64,000 bases of DNA from Actinomadura spongiicola (GCF_003432485.1 NZ_QVNQ01000005.1:496001-560000), one strand, 5' to 3'. Numbered from the stretch's first letter, positions 1 through 9,926 are shown. A program made the numbers and translations. Notes: generated by a model from the letters alone, not told the origin.

Positions 1-30
1 GTCCTGGTCGATCGCACCGCGGGCCGTCAT
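1..30 (-). CDS. 5' end of an unidentified gene (cut by window edge)
   Basis: An ATG at 30 opens a leftward reading frame with ten codons inside the window (MTARGAIDQD). Its ATG overlaps the TGA stop of the upstream thioesterase gene in an ATGA arrangement, the same coupling seen between other genes of this operon. It therefore looks like the next gene of the NRPS operon, but its function cannot be read from ten residues. Confidence 0.5.
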   Translation of the reverse strand, partial: MTARGAIDQD

Positions 31-809
31 CGCGCTCTCCCGTCCATGGCCTCGCTCAATGTCCGCTCGCCGATGAAGGCGACCACGTCGGCGACCGACT
101 CCAGGAAGTAGAAGTGGCCGCCCTCGTACCGCCGCATGCCGAACCCGGCGGTGGTGAACGCCCGCCACGCCCCGAGGGTCTCGACGGGCGCCCGCGGGTC
201 CGACGTGCCGGCGAGCACCGTGATCGGGCAGTCCAGCGGCGGGCCGGGCTCCATCCGGTGCCGTTCCCACAGGGCGAAGTCCGCCCGCAGGACCGCGAGG
301 AGCGACCCCATCACGTCCTCGTCGGCGGCGATCTCGGGGGCGATGCCGCCGAGCCGGATCATCTCGGCGCGGAACTCCTCGTCCGGAAGGTCGTGAAGCC
401 GCCGGATCCCCGGCCGGCCGGGTGCCGGCTGCGCCGACAGGAACAGCCGCTCCGGCCCTCGCCGCCCGCGCGATCGCAGCGCCTGGGCCAGCTCGTAGGC
501 CAGCGCGGCGCCGCAGGAATGGCCGAAGAAGGCGAACGGGCCGTCCAGGACGGGCCGAAGAGCGTGGACGAGCACGTTGACGAGCGGGGCGACCTCGGCG
601 AACGGCTCCTCGGCGATCCGGTTCTGGCGGCCGGGCAACTGCACGGCGGCCAGTTCGACGCCGGGCGGAAGCCATCTGACCCAGTCCGCGTAGGCGGCGG
701 CGCCGGCGCCGGCGTGGGGGAAGCAGATCAGCCGTCTCGCATGCCCCGGCCGGGGCGCCCGCCACACGTACGGGCTCTCCGGGACCAGTTCCGCGGTCTC
801 GATGTCCAT
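27..809 (-). CDS. type II thioesterase
   Basis: This is a 260-residue alpha/beta hydrolase of the GrsT/RifR type II thioesterase family. These enzymes clear misprimed or stalled acyl groups from carrier proteins of NRPS/PKS lines in the cytoplasm. The nucleophile motif GHSCG puts Ser at about residue 98. An oxyanion-loop FPHAGAGA lies near residue 30 and the catalytic His is in EGGHFYF near the C-terminus. The ATG at 809 is preferred because GAGGAG sits 8 bases upstream; an in-frame GTG at 818 would overlap the NRPS stop (GTGA). Position directly behind the NRPS gene fits an editing role, and there is no integral thioesterase domain in that NRPS. Family assignment is firm; which carrier it edits is inference. 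Confidence 0.9.
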   Translation of the reverse strand: MDIETAELVPESPYVWRAPRPGHARRLICFPHAGAGAAAYADWVRWLPPGVELAAVQLPGRQNRIAEEPFAEVAPLVNVLVHALRPVLDGPFAFFGHSCGAALAYELAQALRSRGRRGPERLFLSAQPAPGRPGIRRLHDLPDEEFRAEMIRLGGIAPEIAADEDVMGSLLAVLRADFALWERHRMEPGPPLDCPITVLAGTSDPRAPVETLGAWRAFTTAGFGMRRYEGGHFYFLESVADVVAFIGERTLSEAMDGRAR

Positions 810-814
810 CGCCG

Positions 815-3800
815 TCACTCCTCGCTCGCCGCGGCGGTCCTGGTGATCGGGCGCGGCCGGGGGCCGCCCGCCGTGGCGACGTCGTCCCAGCGCGCGGCCA
901 GCCCCGCGGGCGTCGGGTACTCGAAGACCGAGCGGATCGACACCCGCGCGCCCAGCTCGCTGCGAATCCGGCCGATCAATCTGGTCGCCCGCAGGGAGTT
1001 GCCTCCGCAGGCGAAGAAGTCGTCGTCGACGTCGAGCGACTCCCTTTCGAGGGCCTCGGCGAACAGCCGGACCAGCACGCCCTCGCGCTCGTCCCGCGGT
1101 TCCCGTCGGCCGGCTCCGGGGGCGTCCCGGCGGTGACCGGGGGCGGCGGACACCGGCAGGCGGTCCAGCGACAGCAGGGCGGCGGGAACGAGATGCGCGG
1201 GCAGGCGCGCGGCGACGTGGTCCCGCAGCTCCTCGACGTCGGGTTCGTGGCCGCCGGCCGGCATCACGTATCCGGTGAGGCCGCCCTCTCCGGTCACGAC
1301 GAGCGCCTCGGCCACATGGCGGTGGGACCGCAGGACGGTCTCGGCCGCCTTCTCGGCCGTTCCCGTCCCGGCGCCGTCGAGCCGTTCGAGCCGTCCGTCC
1401 GTGCCGTGCCGTGCGCGCACTCCGGTGCGGAACATGCGGTCGCCCGGCGGGCCGTAGGGATCGGCGACGAACCGCACGGCGCTGGGGCCGGGACGCGCGA
1501 GGACGCCGCGGGCGAACTCCCCGATCGTGTACAGCTCCCCCACGGCGCCCGGCCCGGCCGGGGCGAGGGTGGGGCCGAGCAGGCGCGCCCGCGGCCGCAC
1601 CGCTTCGACGGCCGCGGGCGCGTCCGACCGCACGTGGACGTCACGCCCGGCGCAGAGGACCAGCAGCGCCTCCCGCGGGTCCGCGCCGGGGCCGAGGACC
1701 ACCCGCCCGTCCGCCTTCGGCGCGGGCGGCGGCATCCCGGCCGCCATCCCGCCATGCGTGATCGCGACGCAGTAGGGCTCGCCCGCCTCGTCCGGCAGAT
1801 AGCACAGGTAGGCCAGGTCGCCGGGACGGACCGGACGGGCGACACGCGCGACCGCCCGGTCGCCGCCCGTGCCGCCGCTGCCGGCGATCACCGCGTCCGG
1901 GCGTGCGTCCGCCAGGACCCGGTCCGTCCACGCGGGCGGATCGCCCGGTCCGATCGGCAGCAGGCAGGCGCCGACCTTGAGCGCGGCGAGCAGCGCCACC
2001 ACGCCGTCCGCCACGCCGGCGCAGCGGACGGCCACCACGGAGCCGGGTCCCAGGCCGCGTCCGGCGAGCTCCCGCGCGAGTCGCCCGGCCCTGGTGCACA
2101 GCTCCCGCGCGGTGACGGGGCCGTCTTCGGCGGTGAGCACCACCCCGCCGGGGGCCGCGGCCGCGCGGCGCTCGACCAGCTCCGCGAGCGCGGTGCCGTC
2201 CGTCCCGGCGGCGGACGCCTCACCGGGCCCGCTCGCCTCGACGTCCACGGCGCCGACCCGCCGGTCCGGGTCGTCGGCGTACGCCCGCAACACGCGACCG
2301 AACGCTTCGGCGACGCGGGCGGCCACCGCCCGGTCGAACGCGCTGTTCCGGTACTGGATCCGCAGCCGGAGCCGCCCCTCGTTCTCGGCGAACACCACCA
2401 TCGGGTAGTGCGACCCGCCGATGGAGCGGAATCCGGTGACGGAGAGGCCCGCCGCGGCGGCGATCTCGGCGCCGCCACCCGGGTGCGGCTGGAACGCCAC
2501 GAGGGTGTCGAAGAACACATCGAACCCGGTCGCCTCGTGCACGGCCGAAAGACCGCAGTGGTGGTGGTCGAGGAGGGCGGTCTGGGCTGTCCGGAGTTCC
2601 GCCGCGACCCCGGCGAGCGTGTCCCACGGTCCGCAGCGGACCCTGACGGGCACGGTGTTGAGGAACAGCCCGACCGTCGACTCGACCCCGTTCACGGCGG
2701 GCGGCCTGCCGGACACCGCGGCGCCGAAGACCACGTCGGTGCTCGCGGTGAAGCGGCCGAGCACGACTGCCCACGCGGCCTGGACGACGGTGTTCAGGGT
2801 GCAGCCCGCCGCGGCGGCCTCGCGGGCGACGGCGTCCGCCTCATCGCCGGTCAGCGGGACGGCGACCTCCCCGAAGCCCGCGGGCCCGTTCGCCTCGGCG
2901 GCCCAGGGCGCCAACAGCGTGGGCTCGCGCAGGCCGGCGAGCGCCCGCCCGTATGCCTGGGCCGCGCCCTTCCGGTCCTGCCCGCCGAGCCAGGAGAGGA
3001 AGTCCTTGAACGAGCCCGGTGCTGGAGCAGCGGCATCCCCGCCGTACAGCCGCAGCAGGTCGCGCACGAGGAGGGACTCCGACCACCCGTCGAACAGCAC
3101 GTGATGCGCGCAGAGGACCAGCGCGGCCCCGCCGTCTCCGACGTGAGCGAGGGTCAGCCGCAGCAACGGCGGCTCCGCCAGGTCGAACGGCTCGAGCCGG
3201 TCCTCGGCCAGGAAGCGGTCGAACACCTCACCGCCGGCCAGGCGAACCTCTCTCCATGGCACGTCGGCGTTCGCGACGACGAGTTGGACCCAGTCCCCGG
3301 CGTCGGTGAGCACGAACGCGGTGCGCAGGGCGGCATGCCGGTCCAGCAGGGACCGCGCCGCCGCCCGCATCCGCGCGACGTCGACCGGACCGTCCAGGTC
3401 GATCACCAGTTGCACCCGGTAGACGTCGTCGTCTCCGGCGAGCATCGTGTGGTGGAGCATCCCGGACTGCAACGGGGTCAGCGGCCACACGTCCGTCAGG
3501 CCAGGCCAGCGCTTGCGCCAGGCGTCGAGCTCGTCCTGCTCCACCGCCACCAGCGGCACGCTCGACGGCGTCAACCCGCCCGCGCCAGGCTCGCACGCGT
3601 GCCCGGCCAGGCGCTCCACGGCGACGTTCCACAGATCCGCCAGCTCCTGCAACTCCGTCGGGGACAGGACGCCGCGGGGCGCGGTGAACGTCGCGACGAG
3701 CCGTGGCCCTTCCGCGCCTTCGGTCACGAGCGCGGTGACGGTGAGCTCCGACAGGGCGGGCATCGCGGGGTTGCGGCCGGCGTCGAGCGCAGCCAGCGTC

Positions 3801-6800
3801 TCCGCCTCGACGATGTCGCCGGTGGGCGCCCAGCCCTGCCCGTGCGCATCGGAGGTGGTGAAGCGGCCCAGATAGTTGAACCCGATCTGACCTTGTGAGT
3901 ACTTCCGCAGTTCCCGGGCGGTCGTCTGGTTCAGGTAGCGCAGCAGCCCATAGCCGATGCCCTTGCCGGGGACGGCGCGCACCTGCTCCTTCACCGTCCT
4001 GATCGCGACGCCCGCGGCCGGTCCCCCGGTGAACGCCCCGTCCACATCGACGTCGGCCAGGTCCAGGCGGATCGGGAAGACGCTCGACAACCAGCCCGAG
4101 GTGCGCGACAGGTCCGCCCCGGGTGCGATCTCCTCCTCTCGGCCGTGGCCCTCCAGCCTCAGCAGCACCGAGCGCTCGTCCTCCCCGCGCCCGCGGCGCC
4201 ATCGCAGGACCGTCAGGCCGAGCGCGGCCAGCAGGAGGTCGGCGGCGCCGCCGTGGAACGCCACGGGAAGCGCGGTCAGCAGCGCCCGCGTCACGTCGGA
4301 CGGCGGCACGACCCGGACCGTTTCGACGGTGTCCATGACGTCCACGGCCGGTTCCAGCCGGCGCGATCCGAGCAGCGGGTCCGGGCCGTCCACGACCGAG
4401 CGCCAGTACGGAAGCTCGGCCATGCGCTCCTCGCCGGCGGCCGCGTCCTCCAAGGCGTAGGCCCAGCCCCGGGCCGACGTGACCACGGGAGGAAGAGACG
4501 GCGCCCTTCCCGCCCGCGCCTCCCGCCAGGCCGCCGCGAGGTCCGGCGTCAGGATCCGCCAGGACACTCCATCGACCGCCAGATGGTGCACCACCACGAG
4601 CAGCCGACCCGGGCCGGCTCCGGGTCCGGGGTCGAACCACACGAACCGCGCCGTCAGGCCCCTTTCGGGGTCCATGCCCTCTGCCGCCGCGCGCAGCTCG
4701 GCCTCCAGCATTCGGTGCCAGGACTCCTCGTCCCACCGCCCCGCGCATTGGATCCTTCGGAGCAGACCGTCGGCCCGGACCCGGCCAGGCGGTTCCACGA
4801 CGACTCCGGTCGGCTCAAGGCGGGCGCGGAGCAGGTCGTGCCGGTCAAGGACGGCGTCGAGCGTCGTCACCAGCCCGTCCCGGTCGATCCCGGCGGGCAG
4901 TTCCAGCACGATCGCCTGCGCCAGCCGCTCGAACCCGGCGCCGGCCTCCTTGATCCACCGCGCCGCCGGTGGCAGCGGCATCCACCCGGTGCCGCCGCCG
5001 GCCGGCTCCTTCAGGACCTCGCCGGCCCCGCCCTGGCCGATGGCTTCCGCCTCCCGCGCCAGAGCAGCGGGCGTTCCCTGCTGGAAGACCTCCCGTGCGC
5101 CGAAGACGAGACCCCGCGACCGGGCCCGGGCCGCCACCTGGATCGCCTGGATGCTGTCGCCGCCCAGGGCGAGGAAGTCGTCGTCGGCACCCACCCGGTC
5201 GAGCCCCAGCACTTCGGCGAAGAGCTCCGCGAGCACCCGCTCGCGTGCGGCGCGGGGCGCGCGGTAACCGGTCGTGGGGCCGAAGTCCGGCTCCGGCAGC
5301 GCCGCCCGGTCCAGCTTCCCGTTCGGGGTCAGGGGCAGCCGGTCCAGCGTCATGACCGCCGTCGGCACCATGTACTCCGGCAGCCGGCGTGTCAGGAACC
5401 CCCGCAACGGCCCGGCGTCGCAGGTGTCGGTCTCGGGGTCCGCCGGGACGACGTAGCCCACCAGGTGCGTGCCCGAGCCTCCCACGGAACGGACGGCCAC
5501 CGCCGCGTGCGCCACCGCGGGGTGCGCCAGCAGGGCCGCCTCGATCTCGCCCGGTTCGATGCGGAATCCCCGCAGCTTCACCTGGTCGTCGGCCCGCCCC
5601 TGGTACACGAGGACGCCGGCAGGCGTACGGAACCCCACGTCGCCCGTGCGGTACATCCGTTCCCCGGGAGGCCCGGACGGGCACGCGACGAACCTCCCGG
5701 CGGTGAGCGCCGGCCGGTTCAGGTAGCCCCGCGCGAGCTGGACGCCCGCGATGTAGAGCTCGCCGGACGTTCCCGCCGGGACCGGACGCAACTTCGCGTC
5801 GAGCACCTCGACGCGCATCCCGTCGAAGGGGCGCCCGATGGGGATCTCCCCACTCGTCTCGATGTCCGTGGGCGCCGTGCCGGTTTCCGGGTCGGTCGGC
5901 GATGCCGGCTCCAGGATGTGGGCCGTGGCGAACACCGTGCTCTCCGTCGGGCCGTAGGCGTTCACGAACGCCGTTCCGGGGCAGGCCTCCCGGGCGCGCC
6001 GGACGAACGGCGGCGAGACCCGCTCCCCGCCGAGGACGACGTCCCGGATTCCCGCGAGGCAGCGCACGTCCTCCTCGACGAGCAGGTTGAACACCGAGCT
6101 GATCAGCATGACCGCGGTGACCGAGTGTTCGGCCACCATCGCGGCCAGCGACCCCGGCGTCAGCTCGGCCGCCGTACTGACGACGAGCCGGCGTCCGTTG
6201 ATCAGCGGCACCCACAGCGGGTAGACGGAAGCGTCGAAGGCCAGTGGCAGGTGCAGCAGCACGCTCGCCTGAGTCTCCCGGCGCCATAGCGGGTCGGTGG
6301 CGAACGCGGCCAGATCCCGGTGGGTGACGGCCACGCCCTTGGGTCTCCCGCTTGAGCCGGACGTGTAGATGACGTAGACCAGCCGGTCCGGATGCGCCGC
6401 CGGGACGGGCGCCGACCGGTCATCGGCGGCAGCCTCGGCCGTGAGGTCCTCCAGCGTCACGTGCGGGCACGTGTGGGGAAGGTCGGCAGCGGCCCGCGGT
6501 GTGGTCAGCAGCAGCACCGGCGCCGCGTCGCGCAGCATGAACGCGATCCGTTCCGCGGGGTAGTGCGGGTCGATCGGCAGGTACGCGGCGCCGGCCTTCA
6601 GCACCGCCAGCAGCGCCACCACCATGTCCGCGGACGGGGGAAGCACCACGGCGATGATCGACTCCGGTCCTGCCCCGCGGCGGGCCAGCGCCCGTGCGAG
6701 GCCCTCGGCCCGCTCGTCGAGTTCCCGGTAGGTGACCGACTCCGCGCCGAACGTCACGGCGACCGCGTCCGGCGTCGCCGACGCCCAGCGTTCGACGAGC

Positions 6801-6889
6801 GCCGGCACGCTCGTGCGGTGGCCGGGCACGGCCTCCGGGCCGCTCACCTCCCGCGTGGGACCCGGATGCAACGGTCGTCGCACGTCCAT
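815..6889 (-). CDS. two-module NRPS, A-PCP-E-C-A*-PCP, second A domain degenerate
   Basis: This is a 2024-residue non-ribosomal peptide synthetase. A1 (about 30-540) has intact A3 (YTSGSSGRPKG), A5 (NAYGPTE) and A10 (PLTPNGKLDR) motifs. PCP1 has Ser near 577 in GGDSI, the form typical before epimerases. The E domain (about 640-1060) carries HHLAVDGVSW near 770. The C domain (about 1120-1550) carries HHVLFDGWS near 1263. A2 (about 1566-1920) is shortened: the A3 loop is unrecognisable, A4/A5 are absent and the A10 lysine motif is replaced by PVSAAPGHRR, so it should not activate an amino acid. PCP2 is intact (GGNSL, Ser near 1962). There is no starter C domain and no thioesterase domain. A hand-read A1 specificity code is about D-A-Y-M-V-G-A-V-F, for which I cannot name a substrate. 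GGTGAGG precedes ATG 6889. Confidence 0.93.
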   Translation of the reverse strand: MDVRRPLHPGPTREVSGPEAVPGHRTSVPALVERWASATPDAVAVTFGAESVTYRELDERAEGLARALARRGAGPESIIAVVLPPSADMVVALLAVLKAGAAYLPIDPHYPAERIAFMLRDAAPVLLLTTPRAAADLPHTCPHVTLEDLTAEAAADDRSAPVPAAHPDRLVYVIYTSGSSGRPKGVAVTHRDLAAFATDPLWRRETQASVLLHLPLAFDASVYPLWVPLINGRRLVVSTAAELTPGSLAAMVAEHSVTAVMLISSVFNLLVEEDVRCLAGIRDVVLGGERVSPPFVRRAREACPGTAFVNAYGPTESTVFATAHILEPASPTDPETGTAPTDIETSGEIPIGRPFDGMRVEVLDAKLRPVPAGTSGELYIAGVQLARGYLNRPALTAGRFVACPSGPPGERMYRTGDVGFRTPAGVLVYQGRADDQVKLRGFRIEPGEIEAALLAHPAVAHAAVAVRSVGGSGTHLVGYVVPADPETDTCDAGPLRGFLTRRLPEYMVPTAVMTLDRLPLTPNGKLDRAALPEPDFGPTTGYRAPRAARERVLAELFAEVLGLDRVGADDDFLALGGDSIQAIQVAARARSRGLVFGAREVFQQGTPAALAREAEAIGQGGAGEVLKEPAGGGTGWMPLPPAARWIKEAGAGFERLAQAIVLELPAGIDRDGLVTTLDAVLDRHDLLRARLEPTGVVVEPPGRVRADGLLRRIQCAGRWDEESWHRMLEAELRAAAEGMDPERGLTARFVWFDPGPGAGPGRLLVVVHHLAVDGVSWRILTPDLAAAWREARAGRAPSLPPVVTSARGWAYALEDAAAGEERMAELPYWRSVVDGPDPLLGSRRLEPAVDVMDTVETVRVVPPSDVTRALLTALPVAFHGGAADLLLAALGLTVLRWRRGRGEDERSVLLRLEGHGREEEIAPGADLSRTSGWLSSVFPIRLDLADVDVDGAFTGGPAAGVAIRTVKEQVRAVPGKGIGYGLLRYLNQTTARELRKYSQGQIGFNYLGRFTTSDAHGQGWAPTGDIVEAETLAALDAGRNPAMPALSELTVTALVTEGAEGPRLVATFTAPRGVLSPTELQELADLWNVAVERLAGHACEPGAGGLTPSSVPLVAVEQDELDAWRKRWPGLTDVWPLTPLQSGMLHHTMLAGDDDVYRVQLVIDLDGPVDVARMRAAARSLLDRHAALRTAFVLTDAGDWVQLVVANADVPWREVRLAGGEVFDRFLAEDRLEPFDLAEPPLLRLTLAHVGDGGAALVLCAHHVLFDGWSESLLVRDLLRLYGGDAAAPAPGSFKDFLSWLGGQDRKGAAQAYGRALAGLREPTLLAPWAAEANGPAGFGEVAVPLTGDEADAVAREAAAAGCTLNTVVQAAWAVVLGRFTASTDVVFGAAVSGRPPAVNGVESTVGLFLNTVPVRVRCGPWDTLAGVAAELRTAQTALLDHHHCGLSAVHEATGFDVFFDTLVAFQPHPGGGAEIAAAAGLSVTGFRSIGGSHYPMVVFAENEGRLRLRIQYRNSAFDRAVAARVAEAFGRVLRAYADDPDRRVGAVDVEASGPGEASAAGTDGTALAELVERRAAAAPGGVVLTAEDGPVTARELCTRAGRLARELAGRGLGPGSVVAVRCAGVADGVVALLAALKVGACLLPIGPGDPPAWTDRVLADARPDAVIAGSGGTGGDRAVARVARPVRPGDLAYLCYLPDEAGEPYCVAITHGGMAAGMPPPAPKADGRVVLGPGADPREALLVLCAGRDVHVRSDAPAAVEAVRPRARLLGPTLAPAGPGAVGELYTIGEFARGVLARPGPSAVRFVADPYGPPGDRMFRTGVRARHGTDGRLERLDGAGTGTAEKAAETVLRSHRHVAEALVVTGEGGLTGYVMPAGGHEPDVEELRDHVAARLPAHLVPAALLSLDRLPVSAAPGHRRDAPGAGRREPRDEREGVLVRLFAEALERESLDVDDDFFACGGNSLRATRLIGRIRSELGARVSIRSVFEYPTPAGLAARWDDVATAGGPRPRPITRTAAASEE

Positions 6890-7254
6890 CACCTCACCGT
6901 GAAATGCAACGGAGAAGAAAGAAAAGCAGCACGGGCTCGACCGGACCTCGCCCCGGTCGAACCGGAAAACCATCATCGGGCGGCGGTAAAAGCGTTATCC
7001 GTGCGGGGAACACCCGGTCTCTCTTGAATTCCCACTGTCCAGTGCCCGCGCTTTGAGGTCAAGCACGGATCACCTGGCACGCGCCCGCCGAGACATCCGG
7101 CCGCTGTCCCGTCGCCAGGACATCGCGGCTATTCCACCGACTCGGGCCATGGCATACCGTCGGCGGCGGAACATGCGTCCAGAGCCGTCGCGGCGGCAGA
7201 ACGGTTTTTCTCCACCGCCGGTCCGAGGCGCCGCGAACATGAGGAGAGACGCTC
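6890..7254. promoter_or_regulatory. divergent promoter region, NRPS / ferredoxin-rSAM
   Basis: A 365-base non-coding stretch lies between the leftward NRPS and the rightward ferredoxin gene, so it must hold promoters for both. It is visibly lower in GC than its flanks around 6890-7040. I see no convincing long inverted repeat or -35/-10 pair and no gene. A good ribosome-binding site (AGGAGA) precedes the ferredoxin ATG. Confidence 0.5.
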
Positions 7255-7494
7255 ATGGCAGAGACAAGCAATCGCCCCTGGCGGGTCGAAGTGGACGCGT
7301 CCGCCTGTATCGGTTCCGGCATGTGCGCGGGCATCGCCCCCGACCACTTCAGGCTCGACGGACGGATCTCGCGGCCGATGCGAAGCCATGTCGACGACGA
7401 CCTCGTGCTCGAAGCGAGCGAGAACTGCCCCGTCGAGGCGATCCTCGTCCATGACGAGCGCACCGGCACCGTCCTCGCACCCCGCGAGCACTGA
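7255..7494 (+). CDS. 3Fe-4S ferredoxin
   Basis: This 79-residue ferredoxin is of the short actinobacterial type that usually serves cytochromes P450 and other redox enzymes. Cys18, Cys24 and Cys58 (the last in an NCPVEAI motif) are the cluster ligands. The position of the usual second Cys is Ser21, which predicts a [3Fe-4S] cluster. AGGAGA precedes the ATG by about 6 bases. No P450 gene is nearby. The next gene downstream, on the same strand, is a radical SAM enzyme that needs an electron donor, so this ferredoxin may serve it; that pairing is inferred from position only. Confidence 0.9.
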   Translation: MAETSNRPWRVEVDASACIGSGMCAGIAPDHFRLDGRISRPMRSHVDDDLVLEASENCPVEAILVHDERTGTVLAPREH

Positions 7495-7648
7495 GGCGGG
7501 TGCCGCCGGAACAGAGCCCCGAACCGGCCGCGTCAGAAAAGAGCAGCAACGAACTCCGCTCAATCGCACATTCATGTCTTGCATGTCGATTTTACATCTG
7601 CGAGCCTCGGAGCGCCGACTCCGGCTCGGCAGGGAGAAGGAGGGCACG

Positions 7649-9610
7649 ATGCGGATCGCCCTGATCAACATGCCTTTCGCGGACTGGTACCGGCCATCGG
7701 TCGCGTTAAGCCAGCTCGCCGCGCACACACGGCGCGAGTTCGGCGATTCGGTGCAGGTGGACATCTGCTACGTCAACATCGACTTTGCGCTTTTCTTCGG
7801 AGCCGGCGAGTACAATCGGCTTGCCAATGAATACAACAATCTGACCACCGGGATCGGCGAGTGGCTCTTCCGGCAGCTGGCCTTCCCGGACGCCGCCGAC
7901 AACGCCTCGGCCTATTTCCAGCGATACTTCGCCGAGGACAGGTCCGCCGATTTCCGGGCCCACCTGCTACGGATCCGGAGCCGGCTCGCGGAGTTCTGTG
8001 ACGGCGTCATCACCGACTACCGGCTGACCGATGCCGATGTCGTCGGGTTCACCTCGATGTTCTCCCAGAGCATCCCGAGCATCGCGCTGGCCCAGTTGAT
8101 CAAACAGCGCGGCCCGGACACCCTTACGATCATGGGCGGGGCGAACTGCGAGGCCCCCATGGGAGCGGTGCTGGCCGAGAACGTCACCGCCCTGGACTTC
8201 ATCTTCTCCGGGCCCGCTCTGCACACCTTCCCCGAGTTCGTGCGGTGCGTCCTGGACGGCAAGCCGGAGCTGGCCGAGAACATTCCGGGGATCATGAGCC
8301 GGCGGAACGTTGCCACCGACCGGTTCCGCGGCGCCATCGGCCGGGACCGGGACATCGACGACTACGTGCAGCCCGAATACCAGAGCTTCGTGGACAAGTT
8401 CAAGCACTCCGAGGACGCGCTGCGTGAGAGCGGCGGCACGGACCGGCCGACCCTCTACTTCGAGACGTCGCGAGGCTGCTGGTGGGGCCAGCGGTCGCAC
8501 TGCACGTTCTGCGGCCTCAACGGCATGGGCATGGGGTTCCGCGCCATGGCCCCCGACAAGGCGCTGGAGCAGCTCAACTGGCTCTTCGAGTTCGCCCCCT
8601 GGTGCACGTCGTTCCACGGGACGGACAACATCATGCCGCGCAACTACCTGCGCGACGTGCTGCCGCGGCTGGCCCCGCCGCCGAACGTGACCCTGTTCTA
8701 CGAGGTGAAGGTGCCGATCGCGGACCGCGACTTCCAAACGATGGCCCAGGCCGGGGTGCGCGAGGTCCAGCCCGGCATCGAGGCGCTGGCGACGTCGACG
8801 CTCAAACTCATGGGCAAGGGCACCACGTCTTTCCTCAATCTGCAATTTCTGCAGAAGTGCTTGAAGTACGACATCGTGCCGGTGTGGAATCTCCTCATCG
8901 GCTTTCCGGGCGAGGAAGAGGACGTCTACCGTAAATACGCTCGGGAGCTTTCCCACCTGGTCCATCTACCACCGCCCGACGGCACGTTCCTGGTGCGTTT
9001 CGACCGGTACAGCCCGTACTTCACGAAGAGCGAGGAATACGGCCTCGACCTGCGTCCGCTGGACTTCTACCGGCTCGCCTATCCCGTCGTGCCGGACGAT
9101 CAACTCCAGGACCTCGCCTACTTCTTCGTCGACGAGAACCTCGCGCCGTACCAGGTCCAGTCGATCGAATGGATCACCGAGCTGCGGCGGCTGACCGACG
9201 CCTGGCGCGCCGCCTGGAGGAACGGACCGCCGCCCCGGCTGGTGCTCACCGAGAACGAAGGGAGGTCGGGCGTCCTGGACACCAGATCAGGCACGCGCCG
9301 CTGGTCACCGATCGACTCCGAGACGGAAGCGATGCTGCGCCGACTGACCTCCCCGGCCCGTCCCGACAAGCTCGCGTCGCAACTGGACCTGCCGATCGAC
9401 CAGGTGCACGCGCAACTGGCCGAACTCCGACACCGCAAGTTCCTCTTCGAGGAGAACGGCACCGTCATCAGCCTGGTCACGATAGAGACGGAGAACGACG
9501 AAGACCCGGAGGACACCTCCACGGAACAGCCGCGCATTCACCTACCGCTCCTTTCCCCTGCCGGCGCGTCACCCACGACAGGAACTCCACCCTCGGACTG
9601 CGCCAGCTAG
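7649..9610 (+). CDS. cobalamin-type radical SAM protein (RiPP-maturation rSAM 1 family)
   Basis: This 653-residue protein has an N-terminal B12-binding-like Rossmann region (about 100-230, with MGGAN), a radical SAM barrel and a C-terminal winged-helix-like tail (about 540-610). The cluster motif is Cys277-x7-Cys285-x2-Cys288, the spacing I associate with the RiPP maturation radical SAM C-methyltransferase family rather than canonical CxxxCxxC. The ATG at 7649 has a strong AAGGAGGG site; the frame is open further upstream but without a start signal. Codon 20 is TTA (7706-7708), a rare leucine codon that usually implies bldA control. I found no precursor peptide nearby, so it may modify the product of the divergent NRPS or a distant peptide. 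Family assignment is good; substrate is unknown. Confidence 0.85.
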   Translation: MRIALINMPFADWYRPSVALSQLAAHTRREFGDSVQVDICYVNIDFALFFGAGEYNRLANEYNNLTTGIGEWLFRQLAFPDAADNASAYFQRYFAEDRSADFRAHLLRIRSRLAEFCDGVITDYRLTDADVVGFTSMFSQSIPSIALAQLIKQRGPDTLTIMGGANCEAPMGAVLAENVTALDFIFSGPALHTFPEFVRCVLDGKPELAENIPGIMSRRNVATDRFRGAIGRDRDIDDYVQPEYQSFVDKFKHSEDALRESGGTDRPTLYFETSRGCWWGQRSHCTFCGLNGMGMGFRAMAPDKALEQLNWLFEFAPWCTSFHGTDNIMPRNYLRDVLPRLAPPPNVTLFYEVKVPIADRDFQTMAQAGVREVQPGIEALATSTLKLMGKGTTSFLNLQFLQKCLKYDIVPVWNLLIGFPGEEEDVYRKYARELSHLVHLPPPDGTFLVRFDRYSPYFTKSEEYGLDLRPLDFYRLAYPVVPDDQLQDLAYFFVDENLAPYQVQSIEWITELRRLTDAWRAAWRNGPPPRLVLTENEGRSGVLDTRSGTRRWSPIDSETEAMLRRLTSPARPDKLASQLDLPIDQVHAQLAELRHRKFLFEENGTVISLVTIETENDEDPEDTSTEQPRIHLPLLSPAGASPTTGTPPSDCAS

Positions 9611-9926
9611 CCCACCCACCGAACAGCCCGGACAAGAGTGGGCTCGTATCTAACGATCGGACGCGGACCATATGCCGAGCGGAATGCGCTGGGCCACGAC
9701 GAACGGGGCGAGCCGATTCAGGCGAACGGTCAGGGCTCAGCTCGTTAGCCGTTCGAATTGGTCGAGATGCCGTGCGGACGGCCGGCGGCCACCTCTGCGG
9801 CCGGCCCTCTGAGGTCCGCGACGGATGCAGATCGCTCTCAGCAGCCCGGTCTTCGCCGGCCCTTCGAGCGGGGCGGACGCGGCATGACCGTCGAGGCGGC
9901 GCAGGGCCGAGCCCACGTGCCCGCCT

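Noticed and set aside
1133..6289. Long plus-strand open frames opposite the NRPS (for example 1133-3898 and 4145-6289)
   Set aside because: They are antisense shadows produced by high GC at codon third positions. Their translations are Arg/Gly/Pro/His-rich with no domain, while the minus strand reads a continuous NRPS.
7574..7648. In-frame upstream extension of the radical SAM gene from ATG 7574
   Set aside because: No ribosome-binding site there. The ATG at 7649 has an excellent one and begins exactly at the conserved MRIALINMP-type start.
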